DNA of 64,000 nucleotides from Oryzias latipes (GCF_002234675.1 NC_019866.2:8337261-8401260), one strand, 5' to 3'; shown: positions 46,253-58,519, counted from the first letter of the stretch. The notes: generated by a model from the sequence alone, not told the origin. Numbers and translations are program-made.

Positions 46253-48364
46253 TCACTCCTTTGTTTCTTCCGGCTCCCGTTTCACCTCTTCATAGGTCCC
46301 TTCTTCCTCCTTTCCTTCCCCAGAGTTGGGGACCCACAGACCTGAGTCAATGCAACGCTTCATATGATGTTTTGCCTCCTAAAAGACACGACAGTCACAT
46401 GTTAACAGGGATTTCTTAAAAAAAAAAAAAGCACCTAAATCCAAAAAGATTCAACCAGACAAAACTGTATAGCTTACAGTTGGATCCATTTTACTGATGA
46501 CTTCTTGTAACATTTGGATGTCCTTCTCATCAAAGCATTTCTGCATTTCCTGTGGTTGAAGGCAAACTATGTGAGCATTTCAAACTCAATAGAGACAAAA
46601 AATGAAACCCTGCTTGTTAGAATGCACTTACAGCAGGCAGCGACTCATACACTTCAACTGGATCCAGGCCTCCAGGCCCCAACCGCTTCTGCCGCTCCTC
46701 TTCCTCGTATTCTTTCAGGGCCTTTTCTATGCGAATCTTTGCTCTTCCTCTCACCCGTTCTTTAAACGCCTCAAGCTCGTCGTTAAAAGCATCTTGGTAT
46801 TGCTGATCTGCGGTCTGTAAGAAAACAAATGAACAAATGTGAACATTCCAAACCAGAAGTATAAAATTTTACAGAAACTTCTGGTAAAAAAAAAAGGACT
46901 TTTAAAATAATCTGTTTTAGTCCAGGAATAACAGACAGACTGCCTTTGATTTTTGTACTGCTTGTTTATGAAAGCACCCTTTCTTTTCCTGCCCAAACAT
47001 CTTCTTTAAAATGAATAAGTTCAGAGCAATTAAACACAATAAAATTAAATAAACTTGCTTACTTTAATCTTTGCAAAAAACTGACGGAAGCAACCGCGGG
47101 GATCCACTTTGAGGCTTTTTGCCAACTCAAGAATGAACTGCATGACAATGGTCTGATGGGCCACCTGCTCCATCAGTGCGTGTTTCTGCAAATAGGAAAG
47201 CAAAGCTTTACTAAGAAATGAAAAACCTAAACAGCTGCAAACAGGAGCACACACTTTGAGGAGAAGATATGCTAAAAAACAAAGATACAAGAATATAAAA
47301 TAAAAATATAAGTATATGTGTTTACCTCCTCAACTTCCAGATCAATGCACATGATGACGAGATAGTTAGCGGTTTCTTCACATACAAGATGAGGATTGTC
47401 AGAGAGATACTTTTGGCTGTCGTCCCATCGTCGCAACATCCCTGTAAGTTAATAAAAATAGACTTAAATTGTTTTTAAAGAAGGGAAAAGACAACAGAAT
47501 GACCTTATGGAAGTTACTCAGGCTTACCGAAATGTTTAATCTGCTTCTCGTGTTTTTCAACAAATGTTTTGTGTTTTTTCTCCTTTTCTTCTTCCGTATC
47601 TTCCGAAGTTTCAGGTTTTATGTTCACTATGCTCTATAAGCGAGAACAAAGATCAAGATTTGACACCATCTAGCATTGATTTGAAATAACTACTTTGTTT
47701 ATAAAATGTCAACGGACTAATGTGAGCTTCATTGGATTTTCCAACCTCTTGCTAGAAAACCACAGGTTTCTATCTGCATATAGAAGTCACCTTGCTGAAC
47801 CCTTCCTTGCTGAGTGTGTCCACGTTCCACGGCATCTTCTTCTCCTCCCTGTAGTACTCATCCAGCTTTTTCTCCCAGTCCCGCTCCTCTTTTTTCAGCT
47901 TCTTCTCATCGGCTTGGTATTTGGTGAGCTCTGTTTTGACACCATCGGAAAGGTTCAGGTCCTGGATCTTTGTCTGTAACTCCGTGAGTTTACGCCGACA
48001 TTCGGCGAGTCCTTTTTTTAGGTCTTCGCCTTTCTTCTGGAATTCTTCCATTCGCTCCACGCGCGCCTAAGGAACAGATCACACGCGTGAACATCATGTG
48101 TAAACAATTTCAAATACTCATCAGCTCTTGTCCAGTTTGAGTTCAAATTCAGGAATCCGAAGTAAGTAGGAAAATTAGCATGGCTGAAGAATTACAAGCA
48201 GAAAGTGAAAGCTAACGATCACGCTAAGCACTTTTCCGAAAAGCTTTTATATTTACCTGGTGTCTCCATCTGAAGAGACTGGGAGTGTCAATATTTGGGT
48301 GGGTATCATCTTCATCATCCGATACCTCAATGTGATCCCACACGCTGTAATCTATCCTGGACAT
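46253..48364 (-). CDS. cdc37: cdc37, Hsp90 kinase co-chaperone
   Basis: CDC37 recruits protein kinases to cytosolic Hsp90 and holds them for folding. Eight exons join in consistent phase to 369 codons plus stop (human 378): 48364-48257, 48066-47791, 47633-47528, 47441-47326, 47185-47063, 46814-46632, 46549-46478, 46378-46253. The N-terminus has the kinase-recognition block [16 protein letters not shown] with the CK2-type serine (residue 15 here, Ser13 in human), followed by a long charged coiled-coil (residues about 37-125), then the Hsp90-binding region ([38 protein letters not shown]) and a C-terminal helical part ([10 protein letters not shown]). Two extra residues (SR) follow the initiator compared with human. 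It sits directly upstream of tyk2 in the same direction. Confidence 0.96.
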
Positions 48365-48603
48365 CCTGCAGCAAGAAGAAGCAGCGCTAGCTTCGACTAG
48401 AACTCGGTTAAGTTGGCGTCTAAATCACGCTCGCTAAAATACCGACCTAAGAAATATTCACACTCGAACCCTTCAGAAATGTGTGTTGGTGCTCTGTGTT
48501 TCTGTACTCCAAATTTGGTCGTGCGAATTGATTTGTTACTCCCAAGCAAGAGCTAACGGGAAGCTGCTACAGAGTTCTAGAAGAAATTCTCCCCAAAGCT
48601 TCC

Positions 48604-48611
48604 GTTTACGT
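48604..48611. promoter_or_regulatory. cdc37: CRE/ATF-like site in cdc37 promoter
   Basis: TTACGTCA (TGACGTAA on the minus strand) lies about 240 bases upstream of the cdc37 start codon in a CpG-rich patch (48540-48650). The call is motif-based only. Confidence 0.35.
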
Positions 48612-48659
48612 CATACGTAAGGCGCGTACATTGTACGTCGTAATTTAGACACCGGAAAC

Positions 48660-49620
48660 AATGACCAAAAACGGAAAATATTTGGTTTTCATAGTTTTAA
48701 TCTGAAAGACTGTGATGCTTTCTTTTGTATAAACATGTTGTTATTTATGGCTAAATTTGATATTCATAAAAGCAAATTCTCCTATAAAAAACTGATTTAT
48801 TTGTGTTAAAACTGGAACTGCAGCAATATTTAAACTTAATTTCAGCTTCAAAAAACACAAAAGCTCAAAAAACAATTAACATTTGTAAATCTTTTGGAAT
48901 AATAACACAAGTTTACTCTCGCATTTTCTCTTTTTATTTTATCATTTTTTTTCTATGTTTAGTTCTATTTTCTTTATTTATTTTAATTTTTTATTCCCTT
49001 TTGTGATTGTTAGAAATAATTAGAATCTTCTTAAGCATGTAACACGTTTATTCTGTATTCAGAATTGTAATGTACATTATCTGTGCATAATTGTTGCATT
49101 TCTTTGTTCTGTATGTTGCAATTGTTCAATAAAAATTAAAGAAAAGGGAAATTATATTTAAATATAAAAAAGAAAGAAAAGCACCATGACCCGAATGATT
49201 ACATTTTTCAAGGCGAATTAAGAATAAATTAGAATGCTGATCTGAACACATATTAGAAGATTATTATTTTTACATATAAGATTTAGAAAATGTACCTACG
49301 TAATATGGTAAACTAAGAGTATGATATTCATTTGCTTACTGCTATTTTTCGTTCTTGATATAAATGGCCAGATATGATTTTTATATAGTTATGTTTCAGA
49401 TATAGATGTGTGCTCCAGACTGATAGATGATAATTTAGTTTGTCCGTTCCCAAGAAGGAAAAGTTCAAGTTCTAAGAAAGGAAAACAAGATCAGTTTGTG
49501 AATGTTTTCCTTTTTTCTTCATCGCCGGTGTTGCGATCATAACCTGTGACAACACGTTTGAATAAAATAGCTAGAAAATGTTCAATCTAACAGAGAAAAG
49601 AAGATGAACTAGACAATTTT
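48660..49620. other. intergenic AT-rich DNA between cmc4 and cdc37
   Basis: Very AT-rich, no supported gene and no clear repeat. Poly-T and A-rich patches prevail. Confidence 0.5.
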
Positions 49621-49628
49621 ATATACTT

Positions 49629-49634
49629 TTTATT
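49629..49634 (-). terminator. cmc4: cmc4 polyadenylation signal
   Basis: AATAAA on the minus strand 32 bases after the cmc4 stop, consistent with a short 3' UTR for this small gene. Confidence 0.5.
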
Positions 49635-49665
49635 TCCATTGAATGCAAGTCATCAGCAGGTGGTG

Positions 49666-49945
49666 TCAGCTATTTTTGCTCGGTTTGAAGTTTGTCAGTT
49701 TGGAGTCTTTGAAACCTGAGCAGCAGACGGAGTTTCCAGTTTGCGCTGCACAGCACCGCTGCATCTCTCGGATCACATCCTCGCATTTACTTTCCACATA
49801 CTTGTTAGCTGTGAGATGAGAACAAAAAGTTCACAAATTTGTTTGAGATTTGCATTAGAAGAGCACAACAACAACGTCAATGTGTACCTTGTAAACACGT
49901 TTGAATGGCACATGCTTGCTTTTGACACGGATCTTTCTGTGGCAT
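49666..49945 (-). CDS. cmc4: cmc4, twin CX9C mitochondrial protein
   Basis: CMC4 is a small twin-CX9C protein imported into the mitochondrial intermembrane space by the Mia40 disulfide relay. Two exons (49945-49888 and 49808-49666) join in phase 1 to 66 codons plus stop, against 68 residues in human. The sequence starts MPQKDPCQKQACAIQTCLQ and shows both CX9C motifs: cysteines at residues 7 and 17, and the pair spaced by EDVIREMQR in the second exon, followed by CC and CCSGF as in human CMC4 (VVCSGF). A minus-strand donor (ATTACTG|GTATGT near 50058) suggests a non-coding upstream exon. The ORF is too short for ordinary gene finders. In human the gene is on Xq28 with MTCP1, so the linkage to cdc37 and ICAM-like genes differs. 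Confidence 0.92.
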
Positions 49946-50346
49946 ATCTAAAGGAAAACATGTGAGAATGAAAACAATGATATGAATAAAACATGGGCAG
50001 AATCTTAAACTTTACTTATTGGATAAAGATTGGGGGCATGGTTTTAAAGTTAGACATACCAGTAATATTTGATACGCAGATCGACCTACTACTGCTGGGA
50101 ACCCAACCACTTCCGTTTTCAAGGGATTGTTTTGATCACGTGTCATGCTGTTAGCCAATTACATTTAGACATCTGCTCAACAGCGACATCGTGTGGGCAA
50201 TGAAATACATGCATTTAGGCTTTTGTTGGTATTTTAACAATTTTTAAAAATCAATCTGGTCATACCAGATATTTGAACTTTATACTTTATTTTGAAAAAA
50301 ACGCAGAAGTGCAAATAAAATGTCCATACTTTTTTGATGTTTTGCT

Positions 50347-50352
50347 TTTATT
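50347..50352 (-). terminator. possible polyadenylation signal of ICAM-like gene A
   Basis: AATAAA on the minus strand, about 400 bases past the predicted stop of gene A. It is the most distal of several candidates before the cmc4 promoter. Confidence 0.35.
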
Positions 50353-50750
50353 GATAAAGATAAGAAAATTAACAAACAGTTCATATGTACAATGGCAACC
50401 ACTGAAATATTGTCATTGAGTCTTTTTTTATTTGCAATGATTATATTTTGTTAGTCAAGAAAACATATAGTCAAGACATAAACCAGATCAAGAAAATCAC
50501 ATACAGTTGGACACAAACAAACAAAAGATAATTACAATTCTAAAAAATGTATCTAACACATTAAAAAATGAAATTTCCAAAGACCTTTTTTTAATGTGGT
50601 CTTGTCTGTGAAATCTAACTTTACATAAATATCCACCGAATCATAAATGTTGCATCATTTCCGTGTTGAAAACAACAGTAAAATCTGCTAAGAGCAATGC
50701 TCTCTGCATGCCGGATGTAGTCTTCTGACCCTGAAGCAAGGTAGCTTGTC

Positions 50751-52248
50751 TTAGATACCTGAGCAAAAAAAAAAAACAAAAAAAAAAGTGGACATCAGAA
50801 CTTTGTGTGAAAATGTGTGACTCATTTCAAAATTTCAAATAATAAATGTCTTTTTACCTTTGGTTTTTGCTTTGACAAGGAACTGCTTGCTTTTCTGATC
50901 CAGTAGATTGGAGGCTGTGCAGGTGTAGGTCCCTGGGAGAAGTGAAGAAGAAGTAACAACAGCTTCATCCATCATCTTCTCCTGCATGGGATGCAAGGAT
51001 TGCCACGTGTAAACAGGTGCAGGGTTTCCTGTGGCTGTGCAGTTTAGGGTGATTTCGTTACCCATAGTTAAGTTCAAAACTTCTGTTTCAGGGCTCAGGA
51101 TTGTTGGAGGAACTAGAGGGAAAAAGAAGATCAGGAATCAGTCTTTAATAAGTCAAATTTGAGGAGACGTGCTTTAGGAAGATGCAGGGGTTCATAACTC
51201 ACAGTACACAGATGCAATGAGAGGCTCTGAGGTCACAGAAGGAGGTGGCTGTGGCCCCTCAGGTCCGAGCTCCAGCTCTGCCACACACTTATACTCTGCT
51301 TCATTTTCGCTTTGAGTTGGAGTGATTACGAGGGTGGACGAGACTTGGACGGGCGAGGAAGACGTTAGGTCAACAAATGAGTGTGTATAAACCTCTGTCT
51401 GCCCTCTGTACCACCTCAGGGTGAGATATTGAACAGGAGCAATATTCTGAACTTCGCAGAGCAGCTCATACTCTTTCCCTTCCACCATGGGGCCACTGTG
51501 GTTCACCTGCCTGATGGAGACTCTGTCTGGAGTTTCTGCATTAACACAGAGATCCTGTCAGGCAAACAGGTCAGTTTATTAACATTTATTTGAAGCGAGG
51601 TGGAACTTACTATAGAGAACCAGGTTGAGTTTCTCCTCACACTGTCGTGGAGCTGTGAAAAACACCCCATAGCATATAGGCTCCTCAATCCAATCTATTA
51701 GGCTGTCAACCTTCCACTGGACAGAGCGGTCTTCTTGTGTGTATGAGGCACCGATGACGGATTCCCAGCCCAGCACACGAACCGGTCGTGTGGCTTCACA
51801 GCTGACTGACACTGATTCCCCAAAGCCCACCACAACCCTGGAAGGCTTAAGGACCAGAGAGCATCCTTCACCTGAAACTGTCCCACACACCAACTGTTAT
51901 CATCAGTACAGCTGCTGGCGTTATCACATCGTTTCCATCTATACATGACAAGAAAATCATAAACTATATGTAACTCGATTACTTCAAGCACCAGTAAGAT
52001 AACATTTTAGATTACTCAAAAAGACACTTCACAGAGTGTAAATTCATCAACTTAAAATCAGAATTTTTTTTCCATTTGAACTCTCATTGTGTTTCATCCC
52101 AGTTTTCATTAACCAACATGCCACTTTTTCAAAAGCAAACACTTTCCCCTGCTAGAAAATGACATAAAAAAATAAGAGTATCCTTATATTGCTTACCTGA
52201 GGAAAACGTGCAAATAACTAGAATCCATGTTAGGACGTTGTTTCCCAT
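50751..52248 (-). CDS. ICAM/VCAM-like gene A, secreted three-Ig protein
   Basis: A predicted secreted immunoglobulin-superfamily adhesion protein of the ICAM/VCAM type. Exons 52248-52197, 51871-51611, 51535-51203, 51112-50858 and 50758-50751 all join in phase 1, one Ig domain per exon, to 302 codons plus stop. A hydrophobic signal (MGNNVLTWILVICTFSS) is followed by D1 (residues about 19-104; CSLVL, GWES, EEPICYG, RQCEEKLNLVLY), D2 (LTLRWYRG, AEYKCVAELELGPEGP) and D3 (ITLNCTATGNPAP, GTYTCTAS). D2 closely resembles mammalian ICAM D2. The last exon adds GI and stops directly after a long T-rich acceptor, with no transmembrane or GPI-type tail; reading through the preceding intron also stops after a few residues. 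The ligand, by family, would be a leukocyte integrin. The orthology to a particular ICAM is not resolved. Confidence 0.82.
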
Positions 52249-53198
52249 GTTTTTTTTGTTTTTTTTTTAAATGGAGCCGTCGAGAGACAGAGAAATTCCT
52301 TCTTGATCAACCTCGGCAACTCTGCAGGGAACTATGCTGGACCAACAAAAAGCCCTTTCCCGGCTGACTTCAGGGATGGGAGGGGGGAAAAGAGGAGAAA
52401 AAGAAGGAAATTTAACAGCTGATTGACAAATAAAACAATCCCCTGCTTTGTCCTAAAGCAGGAAATTTAGGCCTTTGAAAAGCTTCATCAAATCTCTAAA
52501 CGTCAACATTATTTTCAGTGGCATTAAGTAAAATCTTGGTTGATTTTTTTCTTGTTCTATTTTCTCTGAACCTCTGAAAGTGTGGAGATAAACCCATTTA
52601 GATTTGAACTGTTTTCATCATGTAAGCTGTAGGGCAGTTAAATTATGGACCTCAAAATTATTTTCATGTCAGTTCCCGCAGTTAGGTTATTTCCCCTCTC
52701 TTGCATGCTTGTCTCCTGCTGCTTCTGGCCCCTATGCTCAAGCCTGTAGGACCTGCACTGTGACCAGAATGTTACACAGCATAGCAGCCTGTACTGAAAC
52801 TGCAGCACAGGATAAGTTACAAATTCCTTCTTGTGTATTTATGAAGAGGGCAGCTGCAAATCTCAACCTACAGCTTGGGCTGGATGCAGCTTCAAACCAT
52901 ATCTATAGTAAAAGGTTTATCTTTTCTGTCAATGACTCATTCAGCACATGTACCCTGCCAGGTTGTTATGGCAACCCAGGCAGAGCATAAACAAACAGTT
53001 GGCCTACTTTTGGGTAATGACAGCGATAGAACTTAAAAGATTTCAGAAAAAGCTTTGTGTCGTCTGTTGCAGGCAGGATAACACTTCTGTATACTTTTCT
53101 TTACATTGACTTTGTTCGGAACTCATTAGTATGGCAGTCTCAGCACTGGATGGCCTCAAAGAGGCAGAAAAGGAGGCCCAACAAATTGACGAAGGGCA

Positions 53199-53242
53199 GC
53201 AGGAAAACACTGACTAGTTTGCAGGAAAACACTGACTAGTTT
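53199..53242. repeat. 22 bp perfect tandem duplication
   Basis: The unit GCAGGAAAACACTGACTAGT+TT occurs twice back to back without mismatch, which indicates a recent duplication. Confidence 0.85.
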
Positions 53243-53739
53243 GACTTTACCTTAATCAGTATTCAGCTTAGGGGCATCAGAAACACAAAAGGAAACAAAA
53301 ACAAAAAAGGTTATGTACATCAAAAATATAGTTCAAAATGTACATTTTTCAAAGTAAAAGTCTTGTATGCATTTAAAACAAACATTTTATTTAATTAAAA
53401 AAAATCTATTTAAACATGTTTGGAGTACCAGTGCAAAGTTTATTTAGTATTTTTAAAGTGTAGCAATGCACACAGACATAAAATGACAAATGAATATTGC
53501 AAATATATAATAGTTGTTCACACAATGAAGATATGGTACCAATAAAATTATCCACATTACATGCAAATGTTGTTTTACAGTAGTTTTGATAAACAACAAT
53601 ACTGACTTAAAGCAAATATATATTCACAAACAAAGCCATTGAGGTCAAATTTTGGGATCAGATCTGGATCTATAATAGGTCTTGAAAGAAATTTGGGTTG
53701 AAGCTTTCACACCTGGTACCTACATAAAGGGCTTACAGA

Positions 53740-53740
<1 letters not shown>

Positions 53741-53804
<64 letters not shown>

Positions 53805-53820
53805 GTGTGTGTATATATAC
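53741..53820. repeat. compound (CT)n(AT)n(GT)n microsatellite
   Basis: About 50 bases of CT with a single interruption pass into AT, GT and AT dinucleotides, then a C run. Non-coding. Confidence 0.93.
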
Positions 53821-55042
53821 ACCCCCCTTTTTTTTTGGTTACAGCAAACAGTTCTAAAACAGTTTGAGAAAAATCGCAAGAGCCCCCCAATACACACAAA
53901 TTGGGCCAACACTTATAAGCTGAATTTGTTTTTTTCCAAAAAAGAAAAAAATTCAAAAGAATACATTGATAAAAAATTTTCAATACATACTTTTTTGTTC
54001 AAAACACATTTTGTTTGCATAGAGCCTATAATGTTCCTGGTTATATTTTCAAATTTTCATAATAAAAGTGTTTTACATAAGTGTGCAACTCCACAAGAAA
54101 CCAAAAAACAAAAAAGTGTACTTAGTCGTGGCACTTGTAAAATCTGTAACTTTGTTCAGCTTTTAAACAGGACAACATTTTAAAATATTTTAAAAAGCAT
54201 TTAAAAAGTAATATTGACTAATGAAGTTTCCAAAACAGAATAAATCGTAAAAAAGTTACCTATAGGCCTGACAGCAAAAGCATGGCAAGGAAGGAAAACA
54301 TGTAAAAACATGTGCAGACATGTAAAATCAAAGCCATAAGATTTGGAATTTAAATACTGCTAAATACCACAAATACTTGAAATAATTTAAACACATATCA
54401 TAGAGATACAGATGACCCTTTTGCAATAAGTTCTCCAAAGACCATACCTTAAGTAAATTGAGGTGGTGGGTTTGTGCAAGTGCACATACAAATGTGAAAA
54501 TAGTGGTGTTGAAGTCTAAAAATGCAGAATATTTAATAGTTGCAGCTGGTCAGAGGAGAGTCCAGCTTATGCTGTAATACCTAATGCTACCATTCCCCAA
54601 AGCAGGAGCAGCATCTATGTGATATCTGCATCATTAGATTTGTAAAATTGTTTAGTTTCCTAAAAAAGTCAAGCGGAAAATGTCAGTAAAATGAGATAAG
54701 CTGCTAAATAAACTGAGATTGCTGTTTGTTCAGAGAGGCGATTCAACTAATAAACTGAAACAAAAAGTAAAGAACATGAAGCACCTAAAAAAAAGTACCA
54801 CAAAGAAGATCACTCATGATTCCACTTTGAAGCTCGGATTGTCAAGTTGCTCCATTTATATCAGTTTTTACGTTGTTAGTAACGTTGTTAAAGGTAGTAG
54901 ATGAGATCCTGAATGGTCTAAACTCCAGGAGCAGGAAAAACACAATGAGCAGGCTGGACAAACACTGTTGTTTGAGGTCCAGAAACATTTTTGCAACATT
55001 TCAGAATGCTGAAATAGAATTTTTCAAAACCAAAAATCCTCC

Positions 55043-57980
55043 TCATATAATGGAAGGGCTTCCCTGAGGACATTTTATGAAGGAAAACGTTCCCCTACGC
55101 GTCAGGAAGAGTGCACCACCAAGTATTATCAGGGCTCCAAGGGACAAAAATACTCCCAACAGGATTCCAAAGGTTGTTCTATCCCCTGTGAGAGATGGAA
55201 ACTCAAGTTAGAAATTAGTTAACATTAGTTAGAACGCAAAAACAGTAAAAACAACAACTAAGGTTTTCTGTTTGTCCTTCTCCTCTAATGGAAAACAACA
55301 TAAAAACCTATCTACAAAAACACCCATCCTTCCATTATCCAAACCTGCCCAGTCGCCTTTGGGGGTCCTGATTACTGTTGGCAAGGGCGGGGTACACACA
55401 CTGGACATGTTGCCAGTAGGTTGTAGGGCCACACAATCACTCACACATTCACACCTAGAGTCAGCGATTAACCTACAGGGAGGAAGACCCATGCATGCAC
55501 GGGAAAAACATGCAAACTCCACTGAGGAGAGAGTGCAACAAAAGCAGGACAAGAAATGAAATGAATTCAGAATAGATGTCTTACTTTCAGCTTCTTCAAG
55601 AATGAAATACTTGATGGTGTTGCCCTGAGAGTTTGAGACATTGCAAGTGTAAACCCCCTGAAGGGCAAAGGTCAGAGTCCGGATGCTGTTGTCCCCATTT
55701 ATGGCTGTACTTTGCAGGTTCTGAGGGTAACACCAATCATACGATGGCTTTGGATTTCCTATGGCGCTGCAGTTTAATGTTACATTTCCACTTGGGGGAA
55801 TTTTCAGGGTCTCGTTCGCAGGCTCAGAGCAAACGGGTGCGTCTGAAAGATGAAAGCGAGAGGAGTAAAAAGAAGCAGGAAAATAACACGCTTAGATGAC
55901 AAAAAAAAGTGCTTTTAAAACTCACAGAGTACTGCCAACCGATGCAGAACTGATGGTCTTAAAATAGGACTTTCACCCTCAGGCCGGAAGTCGAGCTTAG
56001 CTTCGCACCAGATGTCACTTCTATCATGGCTTCTATTGGCCGTCATGTTCAGGAAAGACGAGACAGTGGCCGGAAGGTGACTTGAACCCTTAAAACGTTC
56101 TTCATAAACAGATACATATTCAATGTACCAGATCACGGAGAGTCTACTTGTTGGTGCGACATTCCTAATCTCACACTCTATACTATACAGCTGACCCTCC
56201 CTCATGACGCCAATGTCATCAAGGGACTGGGATATGGACACCATTTTTGGGCTTTCTGCAAAAGAAGACAACATTTTTTTAATTTTAGCATTGTTTTGTC
56301 TGGGTTGATTTGAAATATTATGCAGGGAATATCCACTCAAAGTTCCTTACGGTAAACTGTGATGTTTGGGATTTTTGTACACTGGTCACCTTCAAAGGGA
56401 GTGGCATAGCATATTGGATCAATTTTCCAAACCTGCACTTTGTCAATTTGAAGCCGCAGAGAAGAAACGCCTTCCTTAAAAGGTGTGTTAAAATCTGGAG
56501 ACTCCCAGCCCATACCCTGTATCTCAGTCCCTAAGGCATTGCAGGTGGCAGTGAAGGAGTCTCCAAACCTAACTACACTTAGATGGGGGGTGATCACAAC
56601 TTCACAAGAACTCCCACTGGATCCTAGATGGAACAAGTAAAATTTCAATTCAGAGAACAGGAGATGCTTTACATACTAAATATGTACATACTAGAGGTGT
56701 AACGATTCATTTTAGCAACGATTCGATTCATATGATAATTTGTGGTTGACGATATAATTCATAGTTGATGTTGGTTCATTTTGAATGACCTAAATTCAAT
56801 TCAGGACATCTTTAGCCAAAACCAGTGTGACCCAGAGATGAATACCTGAGTACTGAACAGTGCAGGAGAAGTTTTCCAGATTCCTTGTATTTGTTTTAAG
56901 ATAATCAAGTGTAAATTAAATATGTGTACAAACAAGCAAGTAAACATGAGCTAACAGCAAATACATTCACATTTTAGTTTCATTAAGTTCAGCGCACTGT
57001 TTTTTTTCCACATTAAAGTAACAAACTGAACTATATTAGAACATTCTATCACACAGTATGGTTACATGTCTGTGTGAAATTTAAAGTGTTTCTATACACT
57101 GGACTGTAATGATGGGTTGATCAGTTTTTGCTGCCATCACATGTGTGCTGTCCGCTGTGATGCAAAATAAAATAAACCGATCATGCCTCAATCCAAAGGG
57201 TATTTTCCAATATCAAAATAATCATTTAATTACATTTTTGAAACAATTTTATAATGGCATAGGTCGATTCAATTAACAACTTGCCCCAGATAGTTAGATC
57301 TGGTTGGATCAAAGGAATTTACATCAATTTATCGTTACACCCCTATTACATACACATCCTCTACATTAAATTTAAATAAACAAGCTGGTTCTCAGGACAT
57401 TAAAATACAAACACAAATGCTCAATCTACAATAAAATACCCAAAAAGGTTTGTAGTAATGTACTTCGCTTACAAGTAAAGATAAACTGTTGATTTAATTG
57501 AATGCATATGACAACATTTTCTAACTAAGTTGTAGTAATGTTTTTTTTCCTCATTTTTTTTTTTGGAAATATTATTGAGTCTAATGTTAACACAGGTTTA
57601 TATATTTGCCTGGCATGTAACAATCACTAAATGCTTGAATTATAGTGTTTACTGATTGCCTAAGTCCAAAAGTCAACGAGTGCTGACATTGACTCCTAAT
57701 GTTTATCTGTCAGCTGGCAGGTTATCCATTTAAGGAAGAAGGAAAAAAAAGTCATGAAGGCTGTCGAAACTGGTTTCCTTTTTAGTATTTACCTCGTCAA
57801 AATGTCAAAGTGAAAGAAGTAATGGTCATGATTACTTATACAAATAAATTTCTAATTTGAAATTTTAATTTGAAGAAAATCTGACTTTATAATATGCAGA
57901 AACAATCGATTACAAACCGAAAGAAAACATCACCTACCTGTGGGAGAAGCCAGGAAGATAAGCATAAAGACTGTCCACAT
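55043..57980 (-). CDS. ICAM/VCAM-like gene B, three-Ig membrane protein
   Basis: A type I membrane immunoglobulin-superfamily protein of the ICAM/VCAM type. Exons 57980-57938, 56623-56351, 56255-55926, 55842-55585 and 55185-55043 join in phase 1 to 348 codons plus stop. Order: signal MWTVFMLIFLASPTG, D1 (SCEVVITP, MGWES, IDPICYA, DQCTKIPNITVY), D2 (YSIECEIRNVAP, IWCEAKLDFRPEGE), D3 (VTLNCSAIGNPKPSYDW, GVYTCNVSNSQG), a transmembrane segment (TTFGILLGVFLSLGALIIL) and a short tail TRRGTFSFIKCPQGSPSII. N-glycosylation sequons are present in D1-D3. One exon per domain, as in mammalian ICAMs. Intron 1 contains a hAT-like element and intron 4 a dispersed fish repeat. The D1 motif GWES is shared with gene A, suggesting these two are closest. 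Specific ICAM orthology is not resolved. Confidence 0.88.
55335..55515 (-). mobile_element. abundant teleost interspersed repeat (copy 3, inverted)
   Basis: Reverse-complement of the family at 16591 and 44233: on the plus strand 'gcaagggcggggtacacaca', 'ctggacatgttgccagtagg', 'catgcatgcacgg' and 'catgcaaactccac'. It lies in intron 4 of ICAM-like gene B. Confidence 0.75.
56692..57345. mobile_element. hAT-like MITE with 8 bp target duplication
   Basis: The 654 bp element begins TAGAGGTGTAACGATTCAT and ends ATCGTTACACCCCTA, inverse termini of about 15 bp typical of hAT elements in fish. It is flanked by GTACATAC (56684-56691) and TTACATAC (57346-57353), an 8 bp duplication with one mismatch. 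There is no transposase. It lies in intron 1 of ICAM-like gene B. Confidence 0.8.
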
Positions 57981-58312
57981 ACTTTCACTTAAAATTTAAA
58001 AAAAGGAAAAAATAACTAAAAACTCTGAAACCTCGGAAGAAAAAAGCGCGGAGATGTTTTTCTTTAACCCGACCGTCGGGAAACTCAGGTGAGCTGCTGC
58101 ATTAAAGTACCCCTCGGAAATCTTTGTGACACGCCCTTTCTTTTGTAGCGAAATGCTTTCATTTCATTTGAGGGGTTTTTTCAGTCTCAACACAAACGAT
58201 TTGTTACGGCTTGTCTCGAAATCTGGTCTCAGTAGCGCCCCCTCGAGGATGATTGACTGAATTTCTATTTACAAGGGGGAGGCAAAGATCAAAGAGAAAA
58301 TTAACCAAGTAA

Positions 58313-58516
58313 CCTTGTGCTATCCTAGGCACTTTTACATTGGGAGTTGGGTCATATAGACCCACTAGACAGTACGTTAAACCTTTTTTCTTCAGTGATT
58401 TGTGATTTTCACTGGTCTCCATGGATCACATGAAATCTTTCCACCTTTATCCACCTTTGTCATGGTAGGGAGAACACATCAATGTAAGGGTGGGGTCATC
58501 TAAGATAGCACAAAGG
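58313..58516 (-). mobile_element. inverted-repeat element family B, copy 1
   Basis: It begins CCTTGTGCTATC and ends GATAGCACAAAGG, inverse termini, and contains 'gggtcatatagacccac' and 'gggtggggtcatct' blocks. It is homologous in reverse orientation to the copy at 62935-63145. Non-coding, in the spacer between ICAM-like genes B and C. Confidence 0.65.
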
Positions 58517-58519
58517 ATA

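Larger units (their letters stand above)
52260..55040. other. spacer between ICAM-like genes B and A
   Basis: No supported gene. It holds a 22 bp direct duplication (53199-53242), the compound CT/AT/GT microsatellite at 53741-53820 and AT-rich DNA, part of which is likely to be the 3' UTR of gene B. Long frames at 52604-52990 and 53803-54183 lack any domain or splice logic. Confidence 0.5.

Noticed and set aside
52604-52990. 128-codon plus frame
   Set aside because: No recognisable domain, signal or family. It lies on the opposite strand in a spacer, and cysteine-rich appearance alone is not evidence.
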